From contig JAFAHS010000363.1 of NCBI GenBank assembly GCA_019237115.1, positions 1 through 48,142 on the forward strand: a DNA stretch of 48,142 bases, given 5' to 3'. Each line of letters starts with the position of its first letter. The stretch's first letter is position 1. The translations under genes and the position numbers were made by a program. The DNA comes from Deltaproteobacteria bacterium. GTDB taxonomy: Bacteria; Desulfobacterota; Binatia; Binatales; Binataceae. Shown piece after piece: positions 1 through 8,443 of this stretch. Under the pieces are notes generated by a model that saw only the letters and a list, made by a program, of their open reading frames with translations, was not told the DNA's origin and ran no database searches.

Positions 1-152
1 AAAACTCACCTTGACCTTGGAACAAGGGAGTTGAGAGCGCGGAGCTGGCCGCCTGATTTCCCTCTCTCTTGCGCGAAGCGTCAGCCGAAAAAAGGACCGG
101 GTCAGGTCGCCCACCCCCACCGCAAGGTTTCCTTCGTTCGCGCTGCGCCTCC
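1..152. other. window edge, no confident gene
   Basis: Downstream of the permease, read on the minus strand, an AGGAGG-like sequence (complement at about 148-152) precedes a short open frame with a possible GTG start near 119 that runs off the window edge. Its roughly 40 residues match no family I recognise. It could be the start of the next gene of the permease operon. Confidence 0.3.
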
Positions 153-1289
153 TTAGGGCACTGCCCTCAGCGTCCCCACGATACTTTGCCGTGCCGCCGC
201 GCGCGCCGGTATCAACGCGCTCAGAATTCCGATAAGCGCGGCCGCTACCAGCGTTTCCGCTACCACCTCCGGAGGCATTTGCGGCAACCCACCCAGGGAC
301 GGGAAGGCGCTGGCGAATGCACGCAGCGCCAGGTTGCCGACACTGCATCCCAGTATTCCCCCCATCAGGCTGATCGCTAGCGACTCGCCGAGTAACAACC
401 ACAGAACGGTGCCCGACCTGAACCCCAACGCGCGCATTATCGCTATCTCGCTGCGCCGCTCGCGCATCGTCATCGCCGCAGTATTGGCGCATACGAATGC
501 GATGGTGATCACCACCATGACGCCGAGGATTTCCGCCATCTTGATGAAGATGCGAAAGCCCCCGATAAACCCCGCCACAAACGATGCCTCCGATTCGCTC
601 TGGGTTTCGGCCGACGAGTTTGCGAATTCCCGATCGATGGCCGCAATCACGGCGCCCACGTTCTCCGTCTTGTCCACCCGCAACCAGAAGATGTCGATAA
701 AGGGTGAGCGATGCGCAGCTTCCTGAAGGTAGTCGCGCCGGAAGATCAGGAAATCGCGAGGCGCTTTGCCCGTGAGTTCTCCCACGATCGTGAGCGTCAC
801 CGGAAAGCGGTAATAGGTTCCGCGTAGCATGATTTGCTGCCCGACGTGCAAGTTGAACAGTTTCATGGTGGACGCGCCCACCAGGCACGCGGTGCGCAAC
901 TTTCTGAACTGCTGCCATTGTTCATGTGTCACGCCCCAGTCGGGCCAGACTTCTTCTGCCCTGTCGGGATCTACCGCCTCGTTGCCGAACTGATCGTAAA
1001 CCTCGTGGTAAATGCCGCCGAACCAGCTCTCGGGTGAAACTGCCACCACGTGCGGAATCGCCGCGATTCGCTGTTGGTAGGCTGCCGGCAGCTCGTAAGC
1101 CAGCCCCGCACGGTTGTGAGTCGCAATTCGCAGCGAAGATGCGGTATCGGCGAGGATTCGATTCGCGACCGCCGGGAGGCTTATCAGCCCCGAGAAAATA
1201 AATAGCGACACGCCGATCGACAGCACGGTCAGAATCGTGCGCCGACGGTTACGCAGCAGATTTTTCAGCACCAACTCGATGAATTTCAT
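153..1289 (-). CDS. ABC transporter permease, FtsX/MacB type
   Basis: A 378-residue inner-membrane protein with the layout of the MacB/FtsX permeases. One N-terminal membrane helix (about residues 17-38) follows the basic stretch LLRNRRRT. A large periplasmic domain follows, then three C-terminal helices (about 255-278, 298-325, 343-365). The motif MRERRSEIAIMRALGF, the coupling-helix region typical of FtsX-like permeases, sits before the third helix. Such proteins pair with an ATPase and often a periplasmic adaptor for export of lipids, peptides or drugs; neither partner is visible here. It diverges from a TetR gene across a palindromic operator, so a drug- or ligand-responsive exporter is a reasonable inference. 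The substrate is unknown. Confidence 0.85.
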   Translation of the reverse strand: MKFIELVLKNLLRNRRRTILTVLSIGVSLFIFSGLISLPAVANRILADTASSLRIATHNRAGLAYELPAAYQQRIAAIPHVVAVSPESWFGGIYHEVYDQFGNEAVDPDRAEEVWPDWGVTHEQWQQFRKLRTACLVGASTMKLFNLHVGQQIMLRGTYYRFPVTLTIVGELTGKAPRDFLIFRRDYLQEAAHRSPFIDIFWLRVDKTENVGAVIAAIDREFANSSAETQSESEASFVAGFIGGFRIFIKMAEILGVMVVITIAFVCANTAAMTMRERRSEIAIMRALGFRSGTVLWLLLGESLAISLMGGILGCSVGNLALRAFASAFPSLGGLPQMPPEVVAETLVAAALIGILSALIPARAAARQSIVGTLRAVP

Positions 1290-1321
1290 CTCGGCCCCGG
1301 GTCACGGTATAGTTAACTAAA

Positions 1322-1343
1322 TTCTTAGGGTTAACCCTAAGAA
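1322..1343. promoter_or_regulatory. perfect 22-bp palindrome, probable TetR operator
   Basis: The sequence is a perfect inverted repeat with half-site TTCTTAGGGTT. It lies between the divergent permease (start 1289) and TetR gene (start 1432), 33 bases from the permease start. Position and symmetry fit an operator bound by the TetR dimer that controls both genes. This is inference; no footprint is known. Confidence 0.75.
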
Positions 1344-1431
1344 AAGGCGGGCGCCCCGTCAATGCAGGAAAAACACCGCACCCGGGCAGATAATTTCCTT
1401 CCTTTCATCTGCGCGGTAATTGATTAGGGCC

Positions 1432-2067
1432 ATGGGCCTGCGCGAGGAGAAAAAGGCTGAACAGCGGCGTGCGATCCTCGATGCCGCTGTCGCGCTGTTT
1501 CGCAGACGCGGCTACGGACGCACCCGTGTGCAGGACATCATCGCCCGTCTGCGCATCAGCGAGGCGACCTTTTTCAACTACTTTCCCGCCAAGGACGCGC
1601 TGCTCGACGCGTTTGCCGAAGAGCAGCTCGATGAGACCGCAGTCAATTTGGCAATGCTGTTGAACCAGAAGGATCTGCCGGTTCCCGATCGGATCCGGGG
1701 CCTGATGCGACTGTGGGCGTTGGGATTGTCGGCAGATCGCAAGTTCAGCGAAATAATGACCGCACGCTCGCAGTTGCTGTCCGCTCCGCAGGGAATCCTC
1801 CGCGAGAAGGTCCTGCGCAACTACCAACTCTTCGAGAGGCTATTCGCCGAGGGCCAGCGACGGGGCGAGATTCGCCGCGACGCACAGCCCCGGCAATTGG
1901 CCGAGATGCTGGAGGGAATTTTCACTATCACCGCCGGCAACTGGCTGGTCGGATGGTGGAAGGATGAGAGTGAAGCTCTTGAACCACGCCTGATGCATGC
2001 CGTCGAGGTCTTCCTCGACGGCTGCAAACCGCACAAACCCGCTGGTCCAAGCCGCCGCAAGACCTAG
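1432..2067 (+). CDS. TetR/AcrR family regulator
   Basis: About 211 residues from the ATG at 1432 (protein starts MGLREEKK). An in-frame ATG 12 bases upstream is also possible. The N-terminal helix-turn-helix is clear: RRAILDAAVALFRRRGYGRT, then VQDIIARLRISEATFFNYFPAKDALLDAF, matching the TetR DNA-binding consensus. The C-terminal ligand-binding half (about residues 60-200) is not assignable to a subgroup. It diverges from the ABC permease gene and shares the 22-bp palindrome with it, so it probably represses the permease and itself. The C-terminus ends in a basic tail (GPSRRKT). Confidence 0.9.
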   Translation: MGLREEKKAEQRRAILDAAVALFRRRGYGRTRVQDIIARLRISEATFFNYFPAKDALLDAFAEEQLDETAVNLAMLLNQKDLPVPDRIRGLMRLWALGLSADRKFSEIMTARSQLLSAPQGILREKVLRNYQLFERLFAEGQRRGEIRRDAQPRQLAEMLEGIFTITAGNWLVGWWKDESEALEPRLMHAVEVFLDGCKPHKPAGPSRRKT

Positions 2068-2466
2068 CGCCTATCTTGAACCCCTCCTCTCCTATGGGAC
2101 AAATCGACGCCATCTTTCGGCGTCGGGCGAGGCGCCTCCTGATGCGATTTGGCGTTGCGGGACACGTCGAGATAGGGTCCTTGGGGCGCTACACCCAGAT
2201 GACCTTGCGTGTTTGGACAATCTTCCTACAAGCGAAATTATAGCCCCCTGGTCCGACGGTTCACCTCTGGCGAAACCCGCCGTCGCGTAGGCAAGAAGCC
2301 GGTTGTAGTGACGGGCGGAGGTCCGAACGTCAAGCTCGGCACCTGGTTCTTCGACAATTCCAAGATTCCGACGTCGACCGCCTGTGCGGGATTGACAAGT
2401 CGCGGCATTCTTCACTAGCGTCGGTCAAGCGTCCGAGAAAATCGAACCGATGTCCGTGATAGACCG
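2068..2466. other. intergenic region, no gene recognised
   Basis: About 400 bases between the two TetR genes. Short open frames exist on both strands, but none has a family signature or a good ribosome-binding site. It presumably carries the promoter of the TetR/Rieske operon. I see no clear palindrome. Confidence 0.5.
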
Positions 2467-3138
2467 ATGCCGCGATATGCAAATTCCAAACTGAAGGCCG
2501 CCGTTCATCAGATCCGGCGCGAGGAGATTGAAGCGGCCGCGCTGCGAATTGTTTGTAAAAAAGGATTCCCCGCAACCTCGCTTCGCCTGGTCGCGCGGGA
2601 AGCGAAAGTACCCCTTTCGATCCTTCACTATTATTTCAAGGACAAAAATGAATTGATGCAGTGCGTCGTGCAGAGACTGTTCGATGGGCTACTGCGCGTG
2701 CTCGGCCAGATCCGCAACTCCGAGTCCGATCCGGTCAGGCGGATTGAGCGCTTACTGGAAACGTATCTCACCCGCACCACCGAAGAGTGGCAGGCTTCAT
2801 TAGCTTTCATAGAGTACTGGGCGGCCTGCGTTCGTGCCGGAACGGTCAACCGATTCTACACGCAGGTGCAATTCCGCTACAGCGAGCCGATGGCGGAAGC
2901 GCTGCGCGAGGCAGGGGCGGAAGACCCCAAGGGCCTTGCGCTGGCGCTCCTCGCCCTGATGACCGGCTACGACACCTTCTATTGGAGCAAACCTGCCGAC
3001 CCTGCTGAACGCGCGCGATTTCTGGAATTCGCTCAAACGATGGTGCGCCACGCCATCGCGCGCGGCCGTACGAAACTGCGGCTGGTCAAGCGCACCGGTC
3101 CGAGGACGAAAAAAGATCGCTCGATAGCGGAAGGCTGA
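2467..3138 (+). CDS. TetR/AcrR family regulator heading Rieske operon
   Basis: A 223-residue regulator. The DNA-binding domain is at residues about 15-60: RREEIEAAALRIVCKKGFPATSLRLVAREA, then PLSILHYYFKDKNELM, with the TetR-type recognition helix. The C-terminal half is helical, with aromatic and acidic residues typical of a ligand pocket, and resembles the BetI-like C-terminal layout. The tail is strongly basic. It is the first gene of a closely spaced plus-strand set (next start 25 bases downstream) encoding a Rieske oxygenase and accessory proteins, so it is probably the local substrate-responsive repressor. Confidence 0.9.
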   Translation: MPRYANSKLKAAVHQIRREEIEAAALRIVCKKGFPATSLRLVAREAKVPLSILHYYFKDKNELMQCVVQRLFDGLLRVLGQIRNSESDPVRRIERLLETYLTRTTEEWQASLAFIEYWAACVRAGTVNRFYTQVQFRYSEPMAEALREAGAEDPKGLALALLALMTGYDTFYWSKPADPAERARFLEFAQTMVRHAIARGRTKLRLVKRTGPRTKKDRSIAEG

Positions 3139-3162
3139 CTTTTCATTCCCGGTGAAGGAAGG

Positions 3163-3649
3163 ATGAAAGACTACGAGGAAGTGTCGGATCTGATGCTCGG
3201 CGCGGCAGACCAGGAGAAGCTCCTTCGCGAGCAGAATGAGTGCGTATTCATGTGGCGGAGGTCCGATGGATGGCCGGTCGGTGTGGTGATGAGCTACGTT
3301 TGGCGTGAGCGGAAGTTGTGGCTCACTGCCAGCAGCCAGCGGCCGCGGGTGTCTGCCGTGCGTCGCGATGGTCGCGTTTCAGTGGCAGTTTCCAGCGCCG
3401 GGACAAGAATGCCGCCGGCCACCATAACCATCATAGGACGCTGCGAGATCCTTAAGGACCCAGCAACCAAGGGTTGGTTTTACCCGGGCCCTTGCGGCCG
3501 CTCTGATTCCCGGCAACCAGAAACAGCAGGCCGGTTTTGTGGCAATGCTCGACTCTCCGCGCCGCATCGTCATCTGTGTGACCCCGGAGCACTTCATCAC
3601 CTTTGACGGGCGCAAGATGGGCCAGCTCGGAGTCAGCTCGGGCGGCTGA
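3163..3649 (+). pseudogene. pyridoxamine-5'-phosphate-oxidase-like flavoprotein, frameshifted
   Basis: The first 105 or so residues fit a small split-barrel flavin-binding (PNPOx-like) protein: VGVVMSYVWRERKLWLTAS, then RVSAVRRDGRVSVAVS, then ATITIIGRCEILKDPATKGWF. After GWF the frame is lost. The +1 frame continues the same protein as TRALAAALIPGNQKQQAGF, VAMLDSPRRIVICVTPEHF and ITFDGRKMGQLGVSSGG, ending at TGA 3647-3649. The break maps to a run of four T at 3478-3481; three T would restore one frame and a protein of about 161 residues. It is either a real recent mutation or an assembly or sequencing error. A likely role, if intact, is a flavin- or F420-dependent accessory in the Rieske operon. 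Confidence 0.8.
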
Positions 3650-3660
3650 AGGAGTCCTCT

Positions 3661-4917
3661 ATGCGACGGTCCGAATACCTCGCGTTGGCAGAGCGATTGC
3701 TCGCTCACGTCACCAATGGCAGCACCGATTCGGCTGAGTCGGTAAAGCACATCCCCGTCCGGAACTATCTTGACCCGTTGCGCTGGCAGCGCGAGATGGA
3801 CCAGATCTTTCGGCGCCTGCCGTTGTTGCTGGCGCTCAGTTGCGAACTGCGCGAGCCCGGCGACTACAAGGCGATCGATGTAATCGGCGTCCCGCTACTG
3901 ATGGTGCGCGGCCAAGATGGCGTGGTGCGTGCTTTCATTCGTACCTGCACACATCGGGGCACGCTCCTCACCGACGAGGGCAAAGGGCAATGCGATCGGT
4001 TTACCTGCCCCTATCATGGCTGGACGTTTGACGATCGCGGCGCGCTGGTCGGTATCGCGGGACGTCACAAGTTCGGCGAGGTAGAGGTCGCGTCCCGAGG
4101 TCTGGTCGAGCTGCCGTTGGCCGAACGCGCTGGCCTGGTCTTCGTGCGCTTGACGCCCGGCGCGCCGATCGATCTGGAACGATACTTGGGCGGGATGCTG
4201 CCGGAACTGGAATCGTTCGATTTCCAGAACTGGCGCCTCTACCAGCAAAACGAACTGCCCACCTCGAACTGGAAGGTCGCCCACGATGGCTACCTCGAGG
4301 GCTATCACTTCTCGGTCCTTCATCCGAACACGATTGCAAAGCAGGTGATGAACAACATCATGACCTATGATGCGTACGGACCCCATCAAAGAGTGGGGTT
4401 CCCGACCTATCGAATCCAGGGGTTGCGCAACAAGCCTCAGCAGGAATGGGACCTCGAGGAAGGCGTCAGTGTCGTCCGGACCATCTTCCCCAACGTGTCG
4501 TTTGCCATCTCGCGGCAGGGCGGGATGATGTCGCAACTGCTACCGGGACCCACACCGGAAGTATCACGCACCATCCAGAGTCACATCTATCCTCGTCTTC
4601 CGGCCAGCGACGAAGAGCGCGCTCGAATCGAAGCTAGTGTGAAGCTGTTTATGCATGCGGTGGAGAAGGAAGATAACTGGGTTTGCGCGCGAATTCAGCG
4701 AGGACTGGCGAGCGGTGGAAACCAGGAGTTCCTCTTCGGAAAGAACGAACTTGGTCTTCATCGCCTGCACGATGCGATTGACTACTATCTCAACCTCTCC
4801 TCCGAGGAGTTGTTCAAGCAGACGCATCGACAAAACCGCTCCTCACCTAACGGGCAGGGAGAGATGTCACCTGACCTCGAACGCGAGCCGTCGGCCGCCG
4901 AACCGAGCAAGGCCTGA
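3661..4917 (+). CDS. Rieske non-heme iron oxygenase, large subunit
   Basis: 418 residues, the normal length of a ring-hydroxylating or O-/N-dealkylating oxygenase alpha subunit. The [2Fe-2S] Rieske site is complete: C96-T-H98 and C116-P-Y-H119, 17 residues apart. The mononuclear iron site is also present in the motif NWKVAHDGYLEGYHFSVLH, with H216 and H221 as ligands and D209 as the electron-bridging Asp. A third carboxylate probably comes from the ED pair near residue 340. The start is 11 bases after the upstream frameshifted gene. No ferredoxin or reductase lies nearby, so electrons must come from elsewhere. The substrate is unknown; the ThuA, VOC and NIPSNAP neighbours suggest a catabolic route for an aromatic or other ring compound. 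Confidence 0.93.
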   Translation: MRRSEYLALAERLLAHVTNGSTDSAESVKHIPVRNYLDPLRWQREMDQIFRRLPLLLALSCELREPGDYKAIDVIGVPLLMVRGQDGVVRAFIRTCTHRGTLLTDEGKGQCDRFTCPYHGWTFDDRGALVGIAGRHKFGEVEVASRGLVELPLAERAGLVFVRLTPGAPIDLERYLGGMLPELESFDFQNWRLYQQNELPTSNWKVAHDGYLEGYHFSVLHPNTIAKQVMNNIMTYDAYGPHQRVGFPTYRIQGLRNKPQQEWDLEEGVSVVRTIFPNVSFAISRQGGMMSQLLPGPTPEVSRTIQSHIYPRLPASDEERARIEASVKLFMHAVEKEDNWVCARIQRGLASGGNQEFLFGKNELGLHRLHDAIDYYLNLSSEELFKQTHRQNRSSPNGQGEMSPDLEREPSAAEPSKA

Positions 4918-4923
4918 CCAGGT

Positions 4924-5697
4924 GTGAGAGCTGTGACGGCTAACGCCAAACCACTGAGCTGCACATTGGTCGCGGGTGGCAAGTACCACGATATAGATTT
5001 CGCCAGGCTTGAATTGCTCAAACTGCTCGCGGAAGACGAGCGGGTTCGCGTCCGCGTTTTCGAGGACTATTCGAACGCTGAGGTGATCTCTTCCTCGGAC
5101 TTTCTGGTGACGTATACCTGCGACGTGGTTCCCAGCCTCGGCGAGCAGGAACGGCTGCGCAACTTCCTTGCCCGAGGCGGCCGCTGGTACGCGCTCCACG
5201 GGACCAATTCAATTTTGCGATTCCTCAAATCGGGACAGGTTGATAGCCCGAATTGGGCACCGCATTTCATGGAAACCTTGGGCTCGATGTTCATCGCGCA
5301 TCCTCCCATCGCGCCATATCGCGTGACCGTTGCCGATCCCGAAAATCCACTCGTGCGCGGCATCGCGCCGTTCGAGGCAAACGACGAGCAATACCTGCTC
5401 AAGACCTACGGCCCCTTGCACGTGTTGCTTGAAACCGAGTTCGAGGGAAGCGCAGAGGGGTTCGTGGACAGAGCCTGGCCGCGGGCGAAGCACCCGGTCT
5501 TCTACCTTAAGGATGTGGGCAGGGGTGCGGTGCTGTACCTAACTCTGGGGCATTGCCGCGGACATTACGACATGCAGCCGCTGATCGGTTGGTATCCGCA
5601 CCGGGAGCGGGGCGCCTGGGAGCTGCCGGTGTACTACGAATTGTTGCGCCGCGGCATCGCATGGGCAAAGCAGCCGAAGGAGCAGGCGGATGAATAG
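4924..5697 (+). CDS. ThuA-like (class I amidotransferase-fold) protein
   Basis: 257 residues with GTG start, 6 bases after the Rieske stop. It has the ThuA-domain outline: an N-terminal strand LVAGGKYHDIDFARLELLKLL, an acidic strand ending SDFLVTYTCD, then LRNFLARGGRWYALHGTN. Farther on come HPVFYLKDVGRGAVLYLTLGH and a final GWYPHRERGAWELPVYYELLRRGIAWA. The catalytic Cys of true glutamine amidotransferases is absent: the nucleophile-elbow region reads ALHGTN, as usual in ThuA. The family's biochemistry is poorly defined (sugar metabolism in rhizobia). It overlaps the VOC gene by 8 bases, so it is co-translated. Confidence 0.8.
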   Translation: MRAVTANAKPLSCTLVAGGKYHDIDFARLELLKLLAEDERVRVRVFEDYSNAEVISSSDFLVTYTCDVVPSLGEQERLRNFLARGGRWYALHGTNSILRFLKSGQVDSPNWAPHFMETLGSMFIAHPPIAPYRVTVADPENPLVRGIAPFEANDEQYLLKTYGPLHVLLETEFEGSAEGFVDRAWPRAKHPVFYLKDVGRGAVLYLTLGHCRGHYDMQPLIGWYPHRERGAWELPVYYELLRRGIAWAKQPKEQADE

Positions 5698-6232
5698 ACC
5701 GGCCTTGATCGCGCAGCTCGGCGAGATCATGCAGATGGCCTATGTGCCGCGCGATTTCGAGCAGGCGTTGAGATTCTGGACGAAAACGCTTGGAGCGGGG
5801 CCTTTCTATTCTTTCGAACATGTGAAACTGGATCGCGCTCGCTACCGCGGGCAACCCGTCGAAATAGACTTCTCGATGATGCTCGGCTACTGGGGCAACA
5901 TGCAGATCGAGCTGATCACGCAGCACAATGAGGCGCCCTCGATTTTCAAGACCTGGCGCGACGACGGTCACGAGGGCCTCCATCACGTGTGCATGTTGGT
6001 CGATGACATCGACCCGGCTCGAGACCTTTGCAATCGAGCTCGCCTCCAGGTAGCGCAGGAAGCCCTGGTGCCCGGCGGCGGAGAGGTCATGTATGTGGAT
6101 TCCGCTGGTGGTCCGGCATCGCTGTTGGAAATCCTGAAGCCGGCACCGGGTACGGCGGAGTTCTTCCGGATGATGCGTGAGGAACATCGAACCTGGGACG
6201 GTAGCGATCCCGTCCGACGGGTCGGACGATGA
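5690..6232 (+). CDS. VOC superfamily (glyoxalase/dioxygenase fold) protein
   Basis: 180 residues. The N-terminal vicinal-oxygen-chelate module begins with MQMAYVPRDFEQALRFWTKT. The second module contains IELITQH and GLHHVCMLVDDIDPARDL, with His and Glu residues placed like the metal ligands of VOC enzymes. The ATG lies inside the ThuA gene (8-base overlap), indicating translational coupling. Members of this fold act as ring-cleavage dioxygenases, lyases or isomerases. In this operon it probably handles the product of the Rieske oxygenase. The exact reaction cannot be read from sequence. Confidence 0.82.
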   Translation: MNRPALIAQLGEIMQMAYVPRDFEQALRFWTKTLGAGPFYSFEHVKLDRARYRGQPVEIDFSMMLGYWGNMQIELITQHNEAPSIFKTWRDDGHEGLHHVCMLVDDIDPARDLCNRARLQVAQEALVPGGGEVMYVDSAGGPASLLEILKPAPGTAEFFRMMREEHRTWDGSDPVRRVGR

Positions 6233-6274
6233 CGCGTCGTTCCAGACCATGAAGTGCGCTACGGGAGGTGGCCG

Positions 6275-6583
6275 ATGGCTTACTACCTTCTCGCCAGCTT
6301 GAAGGTGAAATACGGACAGCAGCGCAAATTCAACGAAGTCATGAGCCATCTCAAGCCTGCTCTGGAAAGGGAAGGATGGAAATTGATCGGTGCCTACCAG
6401 AATGCGATCGGGCGGCTCAACAGCGTCGTCGACCTGTGGGAAGTAAGTGATCCCAATGGGGTGACCGAAACGCTCGCCAGAGTTGGTCGAGACAAGGAGT
6501 TCGCTGAGTGGGCAGCACAATTGCCCGACCTGGTGGAGGAGGAAGTCCTTCAGCTGATGAACAAGTTGCCGTACTCTCCCTGA
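6275..6583 (+). CDS. NIPSNAP family protein
   Basis: 102 residues, starting at ATG 6275 (MAYYLLASLKVKYGQ), chosen because GGGAGG at 6263-6268 sits 6 bases upstream. An in-frame ATG 21 bases earlier lacks this. The small alpha/beta-barrel protein has the dimeric NIPSNAP pattern: a strand ending in KVKYGQ, an amphipathic helix NEVMSHLKPALEREGWKLIGAYQ, then VVDLWEVSD and a C-terminal helix. Such proteins occur as last genes of Rieske and dioxygenase operons with an undefined accessory role. Confidence 0.75.
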   Translation: MAYYLLASLKVKYGQQRKFNEVMSHLKPALEREGWKLIGAYQNAIGRLNSVVDLWEVSDPNGVTETLARVGRDKEFAEWAAQLPDLVEEEVLQLMNKLPYSP

Positions 6584-6598
6584 TGCGACCGACCCGTT

Positions 6599-8443
6599 TC
6601 AAACGAGGTAATAGAGACGATTCCGAGCGTGAGATGCCTGGTCCGATCCGCAATGCTCGCAGGTGTTGCTACCGCCGAGCCGTTGGTAGACGCTGCGGAT
6701 GGCCGCAAGCGTCGCTGAATCCTCGTCGTTTCCCTGCGGAAAGAGCCGATCATCGGAAAGCCATACGCTGAAGCGGAGCCGGCGCATCGCCGCAATCAAA
6801 TCGGGGCGCAGTCCCGCGATCAGCACGGTAATGCCCTCCCTCTCAGCCTTCCTGAGAAAGTGCTCGAGATGTTCCAGACAGACCACGTCCGGATTGCGCA
6901 GGCGCTTCACCCGCAGAACAATGTGCCCCATCCCCTTCCGGTGGACTTGATCAATCAATCCTGAAAAATACCGATCCAGCTCCGGTCCCGCGCCGAAGAA
7001 GAGCTCGCCCTCGAAATCGTAGAGAATGAACGCAGTGCAGGGTGCATCCTCCGGGCGCCGGTCGCGAACCACTCCCTGCCCGTCCACTATCAGTTCCGTA
7101 GCCTTCAGCCGGGCCGCTCGCGGCACGAACAGGATCACCGACAGTCCCACGCCGATCAGAATCGACTCGTCGAGCCCGAGTACGATTGCCGACACCGCGG
7201 TAATCGCGAACACCCACGCATCCGCGCCCGATGCTCTGATCGTATAGAGAATACGGGTGGGCTCGATGAGCCGCGCCGCGGTTATCAATAGAAGCGCGGC
7301 CAGGGCCGACTTGGGAACGAAGCGCGCCAGGGGAGCGAGCAGCAGCACTGCAACGGCAACGGCGGCGGCGGTTATGATGCCCGAAAAACGGGTTACAGCT
7401 CCCGCCTGAAAATTTATCGCTGAGCGGGAGAGCGAACCCGAGCCGGGCAGACATCGAAAGAACCCTCCCGCCAGATTCGCCAAACCCTCGGCCAGGCATT
7501 GTTGATTGAAATCGAACTTCTGCTGGGTCTGATTCGCGATCGATTTCGCTATCGCCAGAGCTTCCAAAAGCCCCAGGAACGCGATCGCGAGAGCACTTGA
7601 AGCGAGATCTTTGGCCCAGATCAACTTGACCTGCGGGATATGTGGCGCCGGTAGAGTGGCCGGCACCGCTCCTGAAACCGGAATCAGGGTCTTGCCCGAG
7701 AACCCCAGCCGGGTCCATCCGGCGAGGTAGGCGATTACTCCCACCGCGACCAGCGCGCCGAGCATGTCGAATTGCGGCAATCGATAGCGGCGCACCAGTT
7801 TGCGCAGGGCGATTGCCAGCACCAAAGTTGCCGCGGCAATCGCCAGCGCTTGGTAATTTATCGGATCGCCTTTGGCCAGAGTCAGCCAGAGCCGGTAGAG
7901 GATGTGATCGGCGCGGGTGCCTTGGTCGCGGACCCCCAGGGTGTTGCCGAGTTGGCCGAGCGCGAGCAGACCGGCGGCGGCAGTCATGAAGCCGAGAATG
8001 ACTGATTCCGAGATGTAGCGAGTCAGATCGCCCAGCCTGAACACCGCGATGAAAATCTGGATGGCCCCGACCATCGCACCGAGCAGAAACATAGCTTCCG
8101 CGGCCTCGATTTTCTGCTCCGGGTCGAAGAACGCCAGTGCCCCAAAAACCACCAGCGAGATGGCGCTGGTGGGGCCGTTAATCAGATGGGAGGACGCGCC
8201 GAATATCGATGCGACCGCGGTTACCACGATTGCCGAGTAAAGCCCGAAGCGTGGATCGACCCCGGCCAGCAGCGCATACGCCATACCCTGCGGCAGAGAG
8301 ATAGCGCCGACGGTCAGACCCGCGAGCAGATCCTTCCTCAGATCCTCGGACGTGTAGCTGATATGAAATCTAGAGCTGCGGCGAGGCGCCGGTGAGGACG
8401 CGGGTAACGCCCCGGCCAAACGCAAATTCGGATGGTCGCTCAT
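6599..8443 (-). CDS. SulP family anion (sulfate) transporter with STAS domain
   Basis: 614 residues from the ATG at 8443. This start overlaps the stop of the sulfate-binding-protein gene as ATGA (8440-8443). The longer reading frame back to 8515 would run into that gene. The membrane domain starts DLLAGLTVGAISLPQGMAYALLAGV, the SulP signature region, and includes LINGPTSAIS and LAGGFFRCLPGSGSLSRSAIN. A cytoplasmic STAS domain follows (about residues 470-560: AFILYDFEGELFFGAGPEL, then HIVLRVKRL). The tail has a CxxC-like CEHCGSD. Function: secondary active uptake of sulfate or a related anion. It is the last gene of the sulfur operon. Confidence 0.93.
   Translation of the reverse strand: MSDHPNLRLAGALPASSPAPRRSSRFHISYTSEDLRKDLLAGLTVGAISLPQGMAYALLAGVDPRFGLYSAIVVTAVASIFGASSHLINGPTSAISLVVFGALAFFDPEQKIEAAEAMFLLGAMVGAIQIFIAVFRLGDLTRYISESVILGFMTAAAGLLALGQLGNTLGVRDQGTRADHILYRLWLTLAKGDPINYQALAIAAATLVLAIALRKLVRRYRLPQFDMLGALVAVGVIAYLAGWTRLGFSGKTLIPVSGAVPATLPAPHIPQVKLIWAKDLASSALAIAFLGLLEALAIAKSIANQTQQKFDFNQQCLAEGLANLAGGFFRCLPGSGSLSRSAINFQAGAVTRFSGIITAAAVAVAVLLLAPLARFVPKSALAALLLITAARLIEPTRILYTIRASGADAWVFAITAVSAIVLGLDESILIGVGLSVILFVPRAARLKATELIVDGQGVVRDRRPEDAPCTAFILYDFEGELFFGAGPELDRYFSGLIDQVHRKGMGHIVLRVKRLRNPDVVCLEHLEHFLRKAEREGITVLIAGLRPDLIAAMRRLRFSVWLSDDRLFPQGNDEDSATLAAIRSVYQRLGGSNTCEHCGSDQASHARNRLYYLV

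Noticed and set aside
5507..6520. 337-codon minus-strand frame
   Set aside because: Antisense to ThuA-, VOC- and NIPSNAP-type genes, with no motif of its own.
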